Shown here: positions 20,764 to 31,895 of the stretch, piece by piece
Numbering within the stretch: position 1 is the first letter of the stretch
Layout: each line of letters begins with the position of its first letter
From: Bufo bufo
Taxonomy: Eukaryota; Chordata; Amphibia; Anura; Bufonidae
NCBI RefSeq assembly: GCF_905171765.1
Contig: NC_053390.1
Coordinates: 303,436,622-303,500,621, forward strand
Direction: 5' to 3'
DNA length: 64,000 nt
The notes under the pieces: generated by a model
What the model saw: only the letters and a program-made list of their open reading frames with translations
Databases searched by the model: none
Told to the model about the DNA's origin: nothing
Made by a program: the position numbers and the translations under genes

Positions 20764-23125
20764 CCACTTAAGGACCACAGGTTTATACTCCCCTAGTGAC
20801 CAGGCCCTTTTTTACAAATCTGCACATCACAACTTTAACGGTTTATTGCTCGGTCATGCAACTTGGCACCCAAATGAATTTTACCTCCTTTTCTTCTCAC
20901 AAATACAGCTTGCTTTTGGTGGTATTTCATTGCTGCTGACATTTTTCGTTTTTCTGATATTAATCAAAATAGACCACAATTTTCTCAAAAAAAGTGTATT
21001 TTTAACTTTTTCTGGTAAAATTGTTCAAATATAATTACATTTCTATACAAGTTTGTGTCAGAATTTATTGTGCTACATGTCTTTGAAAAAAAAATCCAAT
21101 AAGTGTATATTTATTGGTTTGCACAAAAGTTATAGCGTTTACAAACTATGGTACAAAAATGTGAATTTCCGCATTTTGAAGCAGCTCTGACTTTCTGAGC
21201 ACCTGTCATGTTTCTTGAGGTGCCAGAAGGCCAGGATAGTATACATACCCCCCAAATGACCCCATTTTAGAAAGAAGACACCCCAAAGTATTCACGGAGG
21301 GGCATGGTGAGTTCATGTACGATTTAATTTTTTTTCACAAGTTAGCGGAAAATGACACTTTCTGAGGAAAAAAATAAATAATAAAGTTTCCATTTCTGCT
21401 AACTTCTGGAAAAAATTAAATAAAAATCTCCCACGGACTCACTATGCCCCTCAGTGAATACCTTGTAAATGACAACTTTTTCCATTTTTTTATACAAAGT
21501 TGTCAATTTACAGAAGTCACCCCAAGGTATTCCGTGAGGGGCATGGCGAGTGCATAGAAGATTTTTTTTTTTGGCACAAGTTAGCGTAAATTGATTTGTT
21601 TTTGTTTTTTTCTCACAAAGTCTCCCTTTCCGCTAACTTGCGACAAAAAGTTCAATCTTTCATGGACTCAATATGCCCCTCAGCAAATACCTTGGGGTGT
21701 CTTCTTTCCAAAATGGGGTCATTTGTGGGGTGTTTGTACTGCCCTGGCATTTGAGGGTCTCCGCAATCATTACATGTATGGTCAGCATTAGGAGTTTCTG
21801 CTATACTCCTCATATTGAGCATACGGGTAATGAGATTTTTTTTTTCGTTCAGCCTCTGGGCTGAAAGAAAAGATGAACGGCACAGATTTCTTCATTCGCA
21901 TCGATCAATGTGGAGGAAAAATTCACTGCCAAAAAAGGACATAGGAGTGCTGGCGAAGTAAAGCTGCGATCGCTAATAAAGATCCAAAAAGCTCAAAAGT
22001 GATCTTTATAGCGCCGCAGCAATTTTACTATGTTTTTGCAGTGATCAGAAAAAAAAAATTTCGGTCACTGCGGTGGGGCGGACTGAACGCAAGTGTGCGC
22101 ACAAGATCAGGCCTGATCGGGCGAACACTGCGTTTTTTGTAGAGCCTTAGGTGACCCTGATGTACTGATATAGATCTGATTGCGATCAGTCTTGATCACT
22201 TACAGATACTATATAGTACTAGTGCTGATTAGCGACAGCTATGACGCTAATCAGCGACTAATCAGTGACTGCGGTGCGGTGGGCTGGGTGCCAACTACCT
22301 AACAAGTAGCTAACTAACTGGCGTGATAAGGGACTTTTAGGCCCCATTCACACGTCCGCAATTCTGTTCCACATTTTGCGGAACGGAATTGCGGACCCAT
22401 TCATTTCTATGGGGACAGACTTTGTCCCACTCGGATCCGGAATTGCGGATCTGCACTTCCGGATCCGCAAAACACATACGGACGTCTGAATGGAGCCTTA
22501 CAGGGGGGTGATCAATGACAGGGGGGTGATCAGGGAGTCTATATGGGGTGATCAGGGGTTAATAAGTGACGGGGGGGGGGGGGGGTGTAGTGTAGTGCTT
22601 GGTGCTACTTACAGAGCTGCCTGTGTCCTCTGGTGGTCGATCCAAGCAAAAGGGACCACCAGAGGACCAGGTAGCAGGTATATCAGACGCTGTTATCAAA
22701 ACAGCGTCTAATATACCTGTTAGGGGTTAAAAAAATCACATCTCCAGCCTGCCAGCGAACGATCGCCGCTGGCAGGCTGGAGATCCACTCTCTTACCTTC
22801 CATTCCTGTGAGCGCGCGCGCCTGTGTGCGCGCGTTCACAGGAAATCTCGGCTCACGCGAGATGACGCCAATCGGCGTTAGCGTAGCCTGGGGGAGCCGC
22901 CGCGATGACGCCTTTCATTGTCTAATATACCTTTCTGATGCGATTTTTTAAACATCTACAGCCTGCCAGAGAATGATCAGCGCTGGCAGGCTGTAGATTA
23001 ACTTCAGAGCTGCGCGCGCATTCACGCGAAATCTCGTGTCTCACGAGATAACGCCAATAGGCATCGCTGAGACCTGAGAGCGCTGCCACCCAGACGCCTA
23101 TCGGCATTACAGTGGCGGCAAGCGG
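20764..23125. mobile_element. TTAA-flanked non-autonomous element
   Basis: It is bounded by TTAA at 20,760-20,763 and 23,126-23,129. The ends CCACTTAAGGACC and, inverted, CCGCTTGCCGCCAC are only partly matched. It is a frog-type 2.36-kb repeat with no transposase. The left half is shared with 36,298 onward (GGTGGTATTTCATTGCTGCTG). The right half holds two related GC-rich hairpins (22,741-22,785 and 22,954-22,998, both with GCCTGCCAG facing CTGGCAGGC). A Harbinger-like MITE is nested at 22,340. TTAA duplication points to piggyBac or Kolobok type. Confidence 0.65.
22340..22497. mobile_element. PIF/Harbinger-like MITE
   Basis: The terminal repeats GGCCCCATTCACACGTCCG and, inverted, GGCTCCATTCAGACGTCCG are flanked by TTA at 22,337-22,339 and 22,498-22,500, the 3-bp duplication typical of PIF/Harbinger. 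Inner inverted repeats around CCGCAATTC and GAATTGCGG make the whole 158 bp fold back. Confidence 0.82.
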
Positions 23126-23129
23126 TTAA

Positions 23130-23407
23130 AGGGGTTATCCAAAACTATAATACCCACCCACAATGCCTGACCACTCATACACAGAATGCTTACTTAGTCC
23201 CCGGTGCCTGTGTCCTTCTGGCCCCCCATGGCCGTTGCTGCATCTCTCCTTGCTGCAAATCACATCATCTTTCGACAGGCCACTATCTGCATGTCAGGGA
23301 GATGCTGTGATGGTTGTGGAGGGATCCAGAGGGACACAGGTGTCGGGGACCAGGTAAGTATTCTCTATGGGCATTGTGGGTGGGTTTTCCAGGTTTGGAT
23401 AACCCCT
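23130..23407. mobile_element. TTAA-flanked 278-bp MITE
   Basis: The terminal repeats AGGGGTTATCCAAAAC and, inverted, AGGGGTTATCCAAACC extend into ACCCACCCACAATGCC on both sides. It is flanked by TTAA at 23,126-23,129 and 23,408-23,411, so it abuts the preceding TTAA element and shares its TTAA. It has no coding capacity. Confidence 0.88.
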
Positions 23408-25722
23408 TTAAAGCCAACAACTACTGTATCCATGCTGACTCCACCATACACATGTACACTCGCACATGAGTGCATAGAATGAGTGTTTATTGGAATGATA
23501 ATTACCCTATGTAAATGTGCCACCAATCACAGAGTGAACAAGAACGTGATTGTTTGCTGGTCATCTTTTTTGTGGCATATAAAATAGTGTAAATAGGGAT
23601 GTGCTGGTAGGAAATAATGAATCTGTATGGGTATGACTGATCACAGTAGCAATTGTTCATCCCCAAAAAAGGAGAGATTTCTATTAACTCCTTAAGGACA
23701 CGGCCATATTTCACCTTAAGGACCAGGCCATTTGCCTTTTTGCAAATCTGACCAGTGTCACTATGTGTGAATAACTTTAAAACGCTTTTACTTATCTCAG
23801 AATGGCCTGGATAGTTTTTTCGTCGCATATTGTACTTCATGAAACTTTTAAAATGGAGTAAAAAAAAAAGATTTTTATTTATAAAAAAATACCAAATTTA
23901 CCAAAAATTGGGAAAAATTAACAAATTTTCTAATTTCAATTTCTCTACTTTTATAATAGATATTAATACCTCTAAAATAGTTATTATTTTACATTCCCCA
24001 TATGTCTACTTCATGTTTGGATAATTTTGGCAATGCCATTTTATTTTTTGGGGAAGTTTAGAAGCAAATCTTGAAATTTTTCATAAAATTTCTAAAACCC
24101 ACTTTTTCAGGACCAGTTCAGGTCTGAAGTGACTTTGTGAAGCTTACATAATAGAAACCACCCAAAAATTACCCCATTTTACAAACTAAACCCCTCAAGG
24201 TATTCAAAACTGATTTTACTAACTTTGTTAACCCTTTAGCTGTTCCACAAGAATTAATGTAAAATAGAGATAAAATTTCAAAATTTCACTTTTTTGGCAG
24301 ATTTTCCATTTGAATAGATTTTTTCCAGTTACAAAGCAAGGGTTAGCAGCCAAACAAAACTCAATATTTATGGCCCCGATTCTGTGGTCGTAAACTGCTG
24401 TACGGGCACACGGCATTGCGCAGAAGGAAAGGAACGCCATATATTTTTTTGGAAAGCAGATTTCACTGGGATAATTTTAAGCTGCCATGTCCCATTTGAA
24501 GCCCCCCTGATGCACCCCTAGAGTAAAAACTCCAAAAAAGTGACCCCATTTTGAACACTATGGGATAGGATGGCAGTTTTATTGGTACTATTTTAGGGTA
24601 CATATGATTTTTGGTTGCACTATATTACACTTTTTGCGATTTGGCACCGTTTTTATTTTTTGTTATTTACAACATTCATCTGAAAGGTTAGATCATGTGG
24701 TATTTTTATAGAGCAGGATGTCATGGACGCGACAATACCAAATATAACTCCTTTTTTTGGTTATTTGTTTCAGTTTTACATAACAAAGCATTTAAAAAAA
24801 AAAAAAAAGATTCTTTATTGTCTCCACATTCTGAAAGCCATAGTTTTATTTATTTTTTGGCCGACTGTCTTGTGTAGGAGCTCATTTTTTTCGGCATGAG
24901 ATTACGGTTTGATTGGCAGTATTTTGGGGTGCGTATGACTTTTTGATTGCTTGCTATTACATTTTTTGTGATGTAAGGTGACAAAAAATGTGTTTTTTTT
25001 ACACTTATTTTTTTTTTACGATATTCACCTGAGGGGTTAGTTCATGTGATATTTTTATAGAGCAGGTTATTACGGATGCAGCGATACTTAATATGTATAC
25101 TTTTTTTATTTACTTAAGTTTTACACAATACCAGCATTTTTTAAACCAAAAAAAGATGTTTTAGTGTCTCCATAGAGCCATAGTTTTAATATTTTTTGGC
25201 CGATTAGTTTAGGTAGGGGCTAATTTTTTGCGGGATGAGGTGACGGTTAGATTGGTACTACCTTGGGGGGCATAAGCCTTTTTGATCACTTGGTGTTGCA
25301 CTTTTTGTGATGTAAGGTGACAAAAATAGCTTTTTTTACACCGTTTTTATTATTTATTTTTTTATGATATTTATCGGACAGGGTGGATCACATGATATAT
25401 TTATAGAGCCGGTCATTACGAACGCAGCGATACCTAATATGTGTGTTTTTTTCTGTTTTATATTATAAAATAAGGGGAAAGGGGAGTTTTTTTTCTTTTT
25501 TTACTTTATTAATTTTATTACTTTATTAATTATATTAAAAACATTTGTTTTTAACTTCTTTTTTTCTTTACTTTATTTCTGATGTTTACTTTTGGGGGTC
25601 TGATCCCGTCTGCAATGCATTACAATAAATCTGTATTAGGAAAAGAGAAATGTAGCAGCTCTCACCTGCCCTTCCTTTAGTTGTGAGCACGGATGGCCCG
25701 TGTCAGGTGCGGGCAGCAAATG

Positions 25723-26872
25723 CAGAAAGAAGTTGAGAAAAATCCAGCTCCACTTTAAAGGAATTGCGTTTATTCAGCTTGCGGTTAAAAACTCATCCAA
25801 GAAATACAAACATTTAGCAGTCTAGTCTTGTCTACATGTTTCGGGCTATCAGAGACATTTCCAGCCCTTCTTCATGACACAGAAAGACATTAAAAGTGAG
25901 ACCTTTTAAAGGGGAGGGTGCACCTGTGTTCACTAATTGTTTCCACAGGCCTGTAACCGCCCCCAGGAAAAGGTGCCACACTTCCAGTTAACTCTTCTCA
26001 TGAAAATTAAATGAAAGAAAAAACAAAAATATATAACCATATGTATGCATAGAGAAAATAAAAGTATAGTGACTATGAAAAAAACTATGTCATACAAGGG
26101 TATACATATATAGAGGATACATGGGGTATGAGCCAGATATACAGCAATATTCTAGCAAACCATGGTGGAATGTAATGGAAATCAGGTCACCAGAAATGTG
26201 TTGTAGCATTCTCAGGAAAGGAAGAAATTCACATGCCAAAAAATTATTAGCATGAGAATTATTGCTGCAAAATCAGATCTAGGCGTTTATTGAGCCCCTC
26301 AGGTTGGCGTGTATTCAGTGAAAAAATCCAAAAGGATTCCCTGTTTAATAATTTTCTTCTATGGTCTCCTCCACGTTTAGGCAGAAAAACTTTTTCTATG
26401 CCTTGTACTATCATATCTGATGTGTCCCCACCATGGCAGACAGCAAAATGCAGACTAGCTGCAGACACATTGCGACTGCCATGGTGGGGCACATCAGAGA
26501 TGTGTTTGCGTATCCTAGATTTTATTGCATTAATAGTACAACCCACGTATTGCAGTTTGCACTTTGTGCAGGTGATCAAGTATACAGCGTGGGTTGTATT
26601 GCAGTTAAGATACGCTTTTATTGGAAAGACTCTGTTGTTTGCAGTTGAGGAAAAGGTTTTGGATTTCATCATATGTGTGCAGCAAATGCATCTGTGGTGT
26701 CCACACCTGTAACTCCCCTTGGTCCTAAGCCACACAGGTTGCGACTTTTTGTCTTCTTGGTATAGGCTAGGGCTGACATAGTTTGCAATTGTGGGCGCCC
26801 GTCTGGCTGCGCATTTAACCCCATCTGCAACTATGTCAGTCCATTCTCTGTCATAAGACAGGACAGGAAAAT
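25723..26872 (-). repeat. PLE3 palindrome, left arm
   Basis: It matches the reverse complement of 27,365-28,514 from CAGAAAGAAGTTGAG to CAGGACAGGAAAAT, with few mismatches (for example GCAGTTGAGG here against ACAGTTGAGG in the partner). This arm is a flipped copy of the 3' part of the element. Confidence 0.95.
26259..26872 (-). pseudogene. PLE GIY-YIG endonuclease fragment, left arm
   Basis: On the minus strand the Cys-rich linker (YRCGHHRCICCTHM) is followed by the nuclease (AVYLITCTKCKLQYVGCTIN, then IKSRIRKHISDVP) and the C-terminal block RGGDHRRKLLNRESFWIF. It stops at 26,259 after LILQQ. There is no RT upstream because the arm ends at 26,872, so it is a partial duplicate of the gene at 26,887-27,978. 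Confidence 0.88.
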
Positions 26873-26886
26873 ACTACACGCTGGAG

Positions 26887-27978
26887 GTGGCCTTTTTGGA
26901 TTTGCGCCTGAGGGGGGACCACGCCACCAGTCAGGTATCCACCTGCACATATAGGAAACCTATGGCAGGTAATACCACATTACATGCGACATCATGTCAT
27001 CCTAAACATGTAACTGCCAATATACCCAGGGGGGAAATCATCCGTGCAAAAAGGAATTGCACAGAGGAAATTGGCTTCATGGAGGAAGCTGGACATATTT
27101 GCCATAGACTGGGTTAAAGAGGCTATAGCATCAAACATGTAAAAGATGCTATAGCTCAGGTCTCAACCATTGAAAGGGGATCCCTCCTTTATCCCAAACA
27201 GCAAAATCCTGTGCATAAGGAGGTTCCACTACTGGATATAGGCACTAATAGTGAAAACAAAAATAGAAACACAAACAACATCATCAAGGACAAGGACAGA
27301 AGGAATCTGTTTGTAACACAATATAGTACAGAGTACCAACACATATGTCATATTATAAAAAAACATTTTCCTGTCCTGTCTTATGACAGAGAATGGACTG
27401 ACATAGTTGCAGATGGGGTTAAATGCGCAGCCAGACGGGCGCCCACAATTGCAAACTATGTCAGCCCTAGCCTATACCAAGAAGACAAAAAGTCGCAACC
27501 TGTGTGGCTTAGGACCAAGGGGAGTTATAGGTGTGGACACCACAGATGCATTTGCTGCACACATATGATGAAATCCAAAACCTTTTCCTCAACTGTAAAC
27601 AACAGAGTTTTTCCAATGAAAGCGTATCTTAACTGCAATACAACCCACGCTGTATACTTGATCACCTGCACAAAGTGCAAACTGCAATACGTGGGTTGTA
27701 CTATTAATGCAATAAAATCTAGGATACGCAAACACATCTCTGATGTGCCCCACCATGGCAGTCGCAATGTGTCTGCAGCTAGTCTGCATTTTGCTGTCTG
27801 CCATGGTGGGGACACATCAGATATGATGGTACAAGGCATAGAAAAAGTTTTTCTGCCTAAACGTGGAGGAGACCATAGAAGAAAATTATTAAACAGGGAA
27901 TCCTTTTGGATTTTTTCACTGAATACACGCCAACCTGAGGGGCTCAATAAACGCCTAGATCTGATTTTGCAGCAATAA
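26887..27978 (+). pseudogene. PLE RT C-terminus plus GIY-YIG endonuclease, right arm
   Basis: It starts inside the RT (FLDLRLRGDHATSQVS, then ATSCHPKHVTANIPRGEII). An in-frame TAA falls at about 27,115 (HRLG stop RGYSIK). It is then open to 27,978 through FVTQYSTEYQHICHIIKK, the Cys-rich linker and the same nuclease motifs as the left arm. It is closely related to the PLE1 protein (same NPRG/IPRGE and SRIRKHISD blocks) and more distantly to PLE2. The RT catalytic half is missing. Confidence 0.88.
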
Positions 27979-28349
27979 TTCTCATGCTAATAATATTTTG
28001 GCATGTGAATTTCTTCCTTTCCTGAGAATGCTACAACACATTTCTGGTGACCTGATTTCCATTACATTCCACCATGGTTTGCTAGAATATTGCTGTATAT
28101 CTGGCTCATACCCCATGTATCCTCTATATATGTATACCCTTGTATGACATAGTTTTTTTCATAGTCACTATACTTTTATTTTCTCTATGCATACATATGG
28201 TTATATATTTTTGTTTTTTCTTTCATTTAATTTTCATGAGAAGAGTTAACTGGAAGTGTGGCACCTTTTCCTGGGGGCGGTTACAGGCCTGTGGAAACAA
28301 TTAGTGAACACAGGTGCACCCTCCCCTTTAAAAGGTCTCACTTTTAATG

Positions 28350-28412
28350 TCTTTCTGTGTCATGAAGAAGGGCTGGAAATGTCTCTGATAGCCCGAAACA
28401 TGTAGACAAGAC
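28350..28412 (+). ncRNA. hammerhead-like motif in PLE3 (degenerate)
   Basis: TGAAGA (28,363-28,368), stem II GGGCT (28,370-28,374) with AGCCC (28,390-28,394), GAAA and CATGTAGAC occupy the PLE ribozyme position. As in PLE1 the invariant C before TGANGA is A. A mirror copy lies on the minus strand at about 25,825-25,887 in the left arm. Cleavage is not expected. Confidence 0.45.
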
Positions 28413-28543
28413 AAGACTGCTAAATTTTTGTATTTCTTGGATGAGTTTTTAACCGCAAGCTGAATAAACGCAATTCCTTTAAAGTGGAGCTGGATTTTTC
28501 TCAACTTCTTTCTGCAATAAATCTGTATTGTAATGCATTGCCT

Positions 28544-28574
28544 GTTTGTGTACTACAGTGAGTAGTACACAAAC
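28544..28574. repeat. perfect 13-bp hairpin
   Basis: GTTTGTGTACTAC (28,544-28,556) and GTAGTACACAAAC (28,562-28,574) are exact inverted repeats with a 5-base loop, 15 bp after the PLE3 target duplication and inside the split TTAA element. Confidence 0.85.
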
Positions 28575-28918
28575 AAGTTGCCTAGGAGACCCACCCTGAG
28601 GCTGGATCCCCTCGGCTCCTGTAGAAGGCAGGTCCCGATGCCATGCAAGGCATTCTGAGACATCGAGTCCCCACGGGGACTCGATGCACTCACCCGACAC
28701 AAACCCCTTCTATGCCGCGGTCAGTGGCATAGAAGGAGTTAATCCGCAGCGATCGCCGATACGGGGGGGGGGGGGGGGTCACAGGACCCCCCTCGGCATT
28801 GACCCAGGGTGCTGCGCGGCGGTGATCGGAAATACACACGATGTACCGGTACGTCATGTTTCCTTAAGTACCAGGGCATCATGACGTACCGGTACGTCAT
28901 GTGTCCCCAAGAGATTAA

Positions 28919-30204
28919 AGGACCATAGGACCTTTAGGTGGAAAGGGAGCCCTAAAACTGGCCAAAAAGAATAGGATAAACACATTTGGGTGTAGTGGAC
29001 GTTGTAGTCTTTTTATACATCAAAAGATGGTAGATTTCCTCTTATCCCTCATGATGGCCAAAACTGGAGATGAGCAAAGTTTTAAAAAATTTGATTCGGA
29101 CGCTTCTCTGAATTTTCCAACAAAATTCTGAATTAATTTGTGACGAAGTGTGTTAAAAAATTGTTATTTCCCAGCTGCAAGGAGTGTGTATCTCGGTGTA
29201 CACCACTGTGCAGCACAGAAACATGCTTAGCTAGTACACTGTGATAGTGAAACTGTTACTGTGCATCAGTATGTGTTGTAGGGGCAGCACTATGAAGTGC
29301 CTTTTGCGCTGAGGCATTAGAAGAATTTTGATATCTCTGACTTTTAGTCTAACCAGACTGTCTATTACTCTGTAATTCCTCTAGCGCCGTTCTATGGAAA
29401 CAGTAGGTTTATAGAGCACACCAAATGCTTCAAATAACTTCTCTATTAACTTAAACTTTTCTTCATATATAACACTGCCGCCTCCGCAGCAGATAGTCCT
29501 TGTACAAAACACATGTTGAAAAGATATCACAAAATGGTGGCATGCATAAGATGGTGGTTCAACTGTTCAATCTTGTCATTTAACATAAAATGGTAGATAT
29601 ATTTCTCTTTTCAGTATCTGTACTGTCACTTTAAGTTATTTAAGCACTTTATTGATCTCTCTGAGAGGTATAGCTGAGATTTAACAGTTCTACTGGCTAA
29701 ACTGGGTTTGTAGTAACTATTTGCAGATTGGTTGAGTATGATCTGGTATGGTTGTATGCAATTTGTATTGCAATATGGAATTTGAATTGTGAACTTTGTA
29801 GTTTGCAATTGTAGCTTGCAATTTGCAATTATATGCTTGCAATTTGGTGGAACTGTAAGTAAACAAACATATAACTGGTTCAGTATACAGTTCTAATCAC
29901 AATACTAACAATATGAACATTATATAACTGTTCAAAATACCTATTTTGACCACTTGTTCCCATAAAACTGGACTCTGACTGGAACTGTGTGTCTGTTCAG
30001 GTCCTCTCTCTGGTGAGTAATAATTCCAGCTAGGGGAATTCCCCACACAGGCTGTGTGTGAGGCTGGCTGTGATTGGTGAAAACTATTGTTGTGTGAGAA
30101 GCTGGCTGTGATTGGTCTAGAATTCTGCCCAGCAACAACAGATTAACACTATGCTTTTTGTTGTTTCTGCTGTGTCACTGAGCTTACCTTACATTACAAA
30201 ATGA
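28919..30204. other. no gene seen; AT-rich unclassified DNA
   Basis: I see no coding region, terminal repeats or tandem array in these 1.3 kb. A short cluster of TTGCAATTTGCAATT-like words occurs at 29,755-29,850, and CTGGCTGTGATTGGT is repeated at 30,064 and 30,102. The first part is TTAA-element flank. Confidence 0.6.
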
Positions 30205-30330
30205 ATCTTAACTAGGGATGAGCGAACCCGAACTGTTTTTGTAAAAGTCTGGGTTCGGGTTCGGTGTTCGGCGATTTCTTGGCGCTTTTTGAAACGTCAA
30301 CAAGCGTCATACTACTTGCCCCAAGAGGCC

Positions 30331-30400
30331 ATCACAGCCATGCCTACTATTGGCATGGCTGTGATTGGCCAGTGCAGCATGTGACCCAGCCTCTATATAA
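30331..30400 (+). promoter_or_regulatory. probable hAT promoter: hairpin, inverted CCAAT box, TATA box
   Basis: TATATAA at 30,394-30,400 lies about 1.5 kb upstream of the transposase ATG. GATTGGCC (30,363-30,370) is an inverted CCAAT box 24 bp before it. A perfect 14-bp inverted repeat (ATCACAGCCATGCC at 30,331-30,344; GGCATGGCTGTGAT at 30,352-30,365) sits just upstream. If transcription starts here, the 295-bp repeats form a long leader or intron. Confidence 0.6.
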
Positions 30401-30700
30401 GCTTGGGTCACGTATCGCTGCACGTCACTCTGCTGTTACAAGTGTAGGGAGAGGTTGCAGCTGCGACGTTAGGGTGAGATTAGGCAGTGATTAACTCCTC
30501 CAAAACACTTAAGACAGTGATCGATCTACAGCTGTGGATCATTGAACTGCTGCTATTGAATTGCTCACTGTTTTTAGGCTGCCCAGAGCGTTTTTCAGTC
30601 ACTTTTTTTTTTGGGGTGATCGGCGGCCATTTTGTGGCTTGTGGTGCGCCAGCACAAGCTGCCACCAAGTCCATTTAACCATCAATAGTGTGGTTATTTA

Positions 30701-31757
30701 AATCTATCCCTAAAAGGGTATATTAGATTCAAGGTGCTGATAGGGTCATTCTCAATAACTTCACACACACGCTACTGTGCATATCCAAGTCTAATTCTGT
30801 CCGTAAACGTATACCTGTCACCCAGCGCCTAAATAATAGGCCTCAAATTTATATTCAGCTAAATCTGTGGCTATTGCTGTAGCTGGTGAAGTTATATTGT
30901 GTCCGTCAAAGCACAGTTTTTGTTCTGGTTTGAAATACAATTCCCAACCTAGCAATTTCCTAAATTAGTGGTTTCTGCTGTATCAGGCCTACTTTAAATC
31001 TATCCCTAAAAGGGTATATTAGATTCAAGGTGCTGATAGGGTCATTCTCAATAACTTCACACACGCTACTGTGCAGATCCAAGTCTAATTCTGTCCGTAA
31101 ACGTATACCTGTCACCCAGCGCCTAAATAATAGGCCTCAAATTTATATTCAGCTAAATCTCTGGCTATTGCTGTAGCTGGTTAAGTTATATTGTGTCCGT
31201 CAAAGCACAGTTTTTGTTCTGGTTTGAAATACAATTCCCAACCTAGCAATTTCCTAAATTAGTGGTTTCTGCTGTATCAGGCCTACTTTAAATCTATCCC
31301 TAAAAGGGTATATTAGATTCAAGGTGCTGATAGGGTCATTCTCAATAACTTCACACACACGCTACTGTGCAGATCCAAGTCTAATTCTGTCTGTAAACGT
31401 ATACCTGTCACCCAGCGCCTAAAGAATAGGCCTCAAATTTATATTCAGCTAAATCTCTGGCTATTGCTGTAGCTGGTTAAGTTATATTGTGTCCGTCAAA
31501 GCACAGTTTTTGTTTTGGTTTGAAATACAATTCCCAACCTAGCAATTTGCTAAATTAGTGGTTTCTGCTGTATCAGGCCTACTTTAAATCTATCCCTAAA
31601 GGGGTATATTAGATTCAAGGTGCTGATAGGGTCATTCTCAATAACTTCACACACACGCTACTGTGCAGATCCAAGTCTAATTCTGTCCGTAAACGTATAT
31701 CTGTCACCCAGCGCCTAAATAATAGGCCTCAAATTTATATTCAGCTAAATCTGTCAT
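30701..31757 (+). repeat. hAT 5' tandem repeats, about 295-bp unit
   Basis: About 3.6 units start with AATCTATCCCTAAA at 30,701, 30,997, 31,291 and 31,587 (spacing 296, 294, 296). Unit-to-unit identity is high. Each holds ACGTATACCTGTCACCCAG and TGTGTCCGTCAAAGCACAG. The last unit is cut short at CAGCTAAATCTGTCATTACT. The arrays vary little, suggesting recent homogenisation. Confidence 0.94.
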
Positions 31758-31895
31758 TACTGCTGTGCCTGTATTAGTGTAATACGGTACCTAAATAGAT
31801 AGCCAGATAGTGTTAGTGTCTGTAAAAAATTGCCTGAATTTGAATTCAATACATTGAGCCAAATAATATTTTTCTTATTGTGGTGAACGGTAACA

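Larger units (their letters stand above)
25638..28514 (+). mobile_element. Penelope-like element PLE3 with giant inverted repeat
   Basis: It is flanked by a perfect 15-bp direct repeat CAATAAATCTGTATT (25,623-25,637 and 28,515-28,529). The element is a palindrome: 25,723-26,872 is the reverse complement of 27,365-28,514 (1,150 bp each), around a 492-bp spacer with the end of an RT domain. Each arm encodes a GIY-YIG endonuclease and a hammerhead-like motif. An extra 85 bp at 25,638-25,722 has no partner. Confidence 0.9.
23688..28914. mobile_element. TTAA-flanked AT-rich element split by PLE3
   Basis: It has TTAA at 23,684-23,687 and 28,915-28,918. The ends, CTCCTTAAGGACAC and inverted TCTCTTGGGGACAC, are matched at most positions. 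Inside are loose 300-330-bp units beginning GGTTAGATCATGTGRTATTT at about 24,687, 25,037 and 25,382 (GGATCACATGATATATTTAT). PLE3 interrupts it at 25,638-28,514. The right end has GTACCGGTACGTCATGT repeated at 28,843 and 28,885. No transposase gene is present. Confidence 0.65.

Noticed and set aside
26290..27947. Open frames antisense to the PLE3 endonuclease on both arms
   Set aside because: Mirror images of the same palindromic sequence. The GIY-YIG reading is the one conserved with PLE1.
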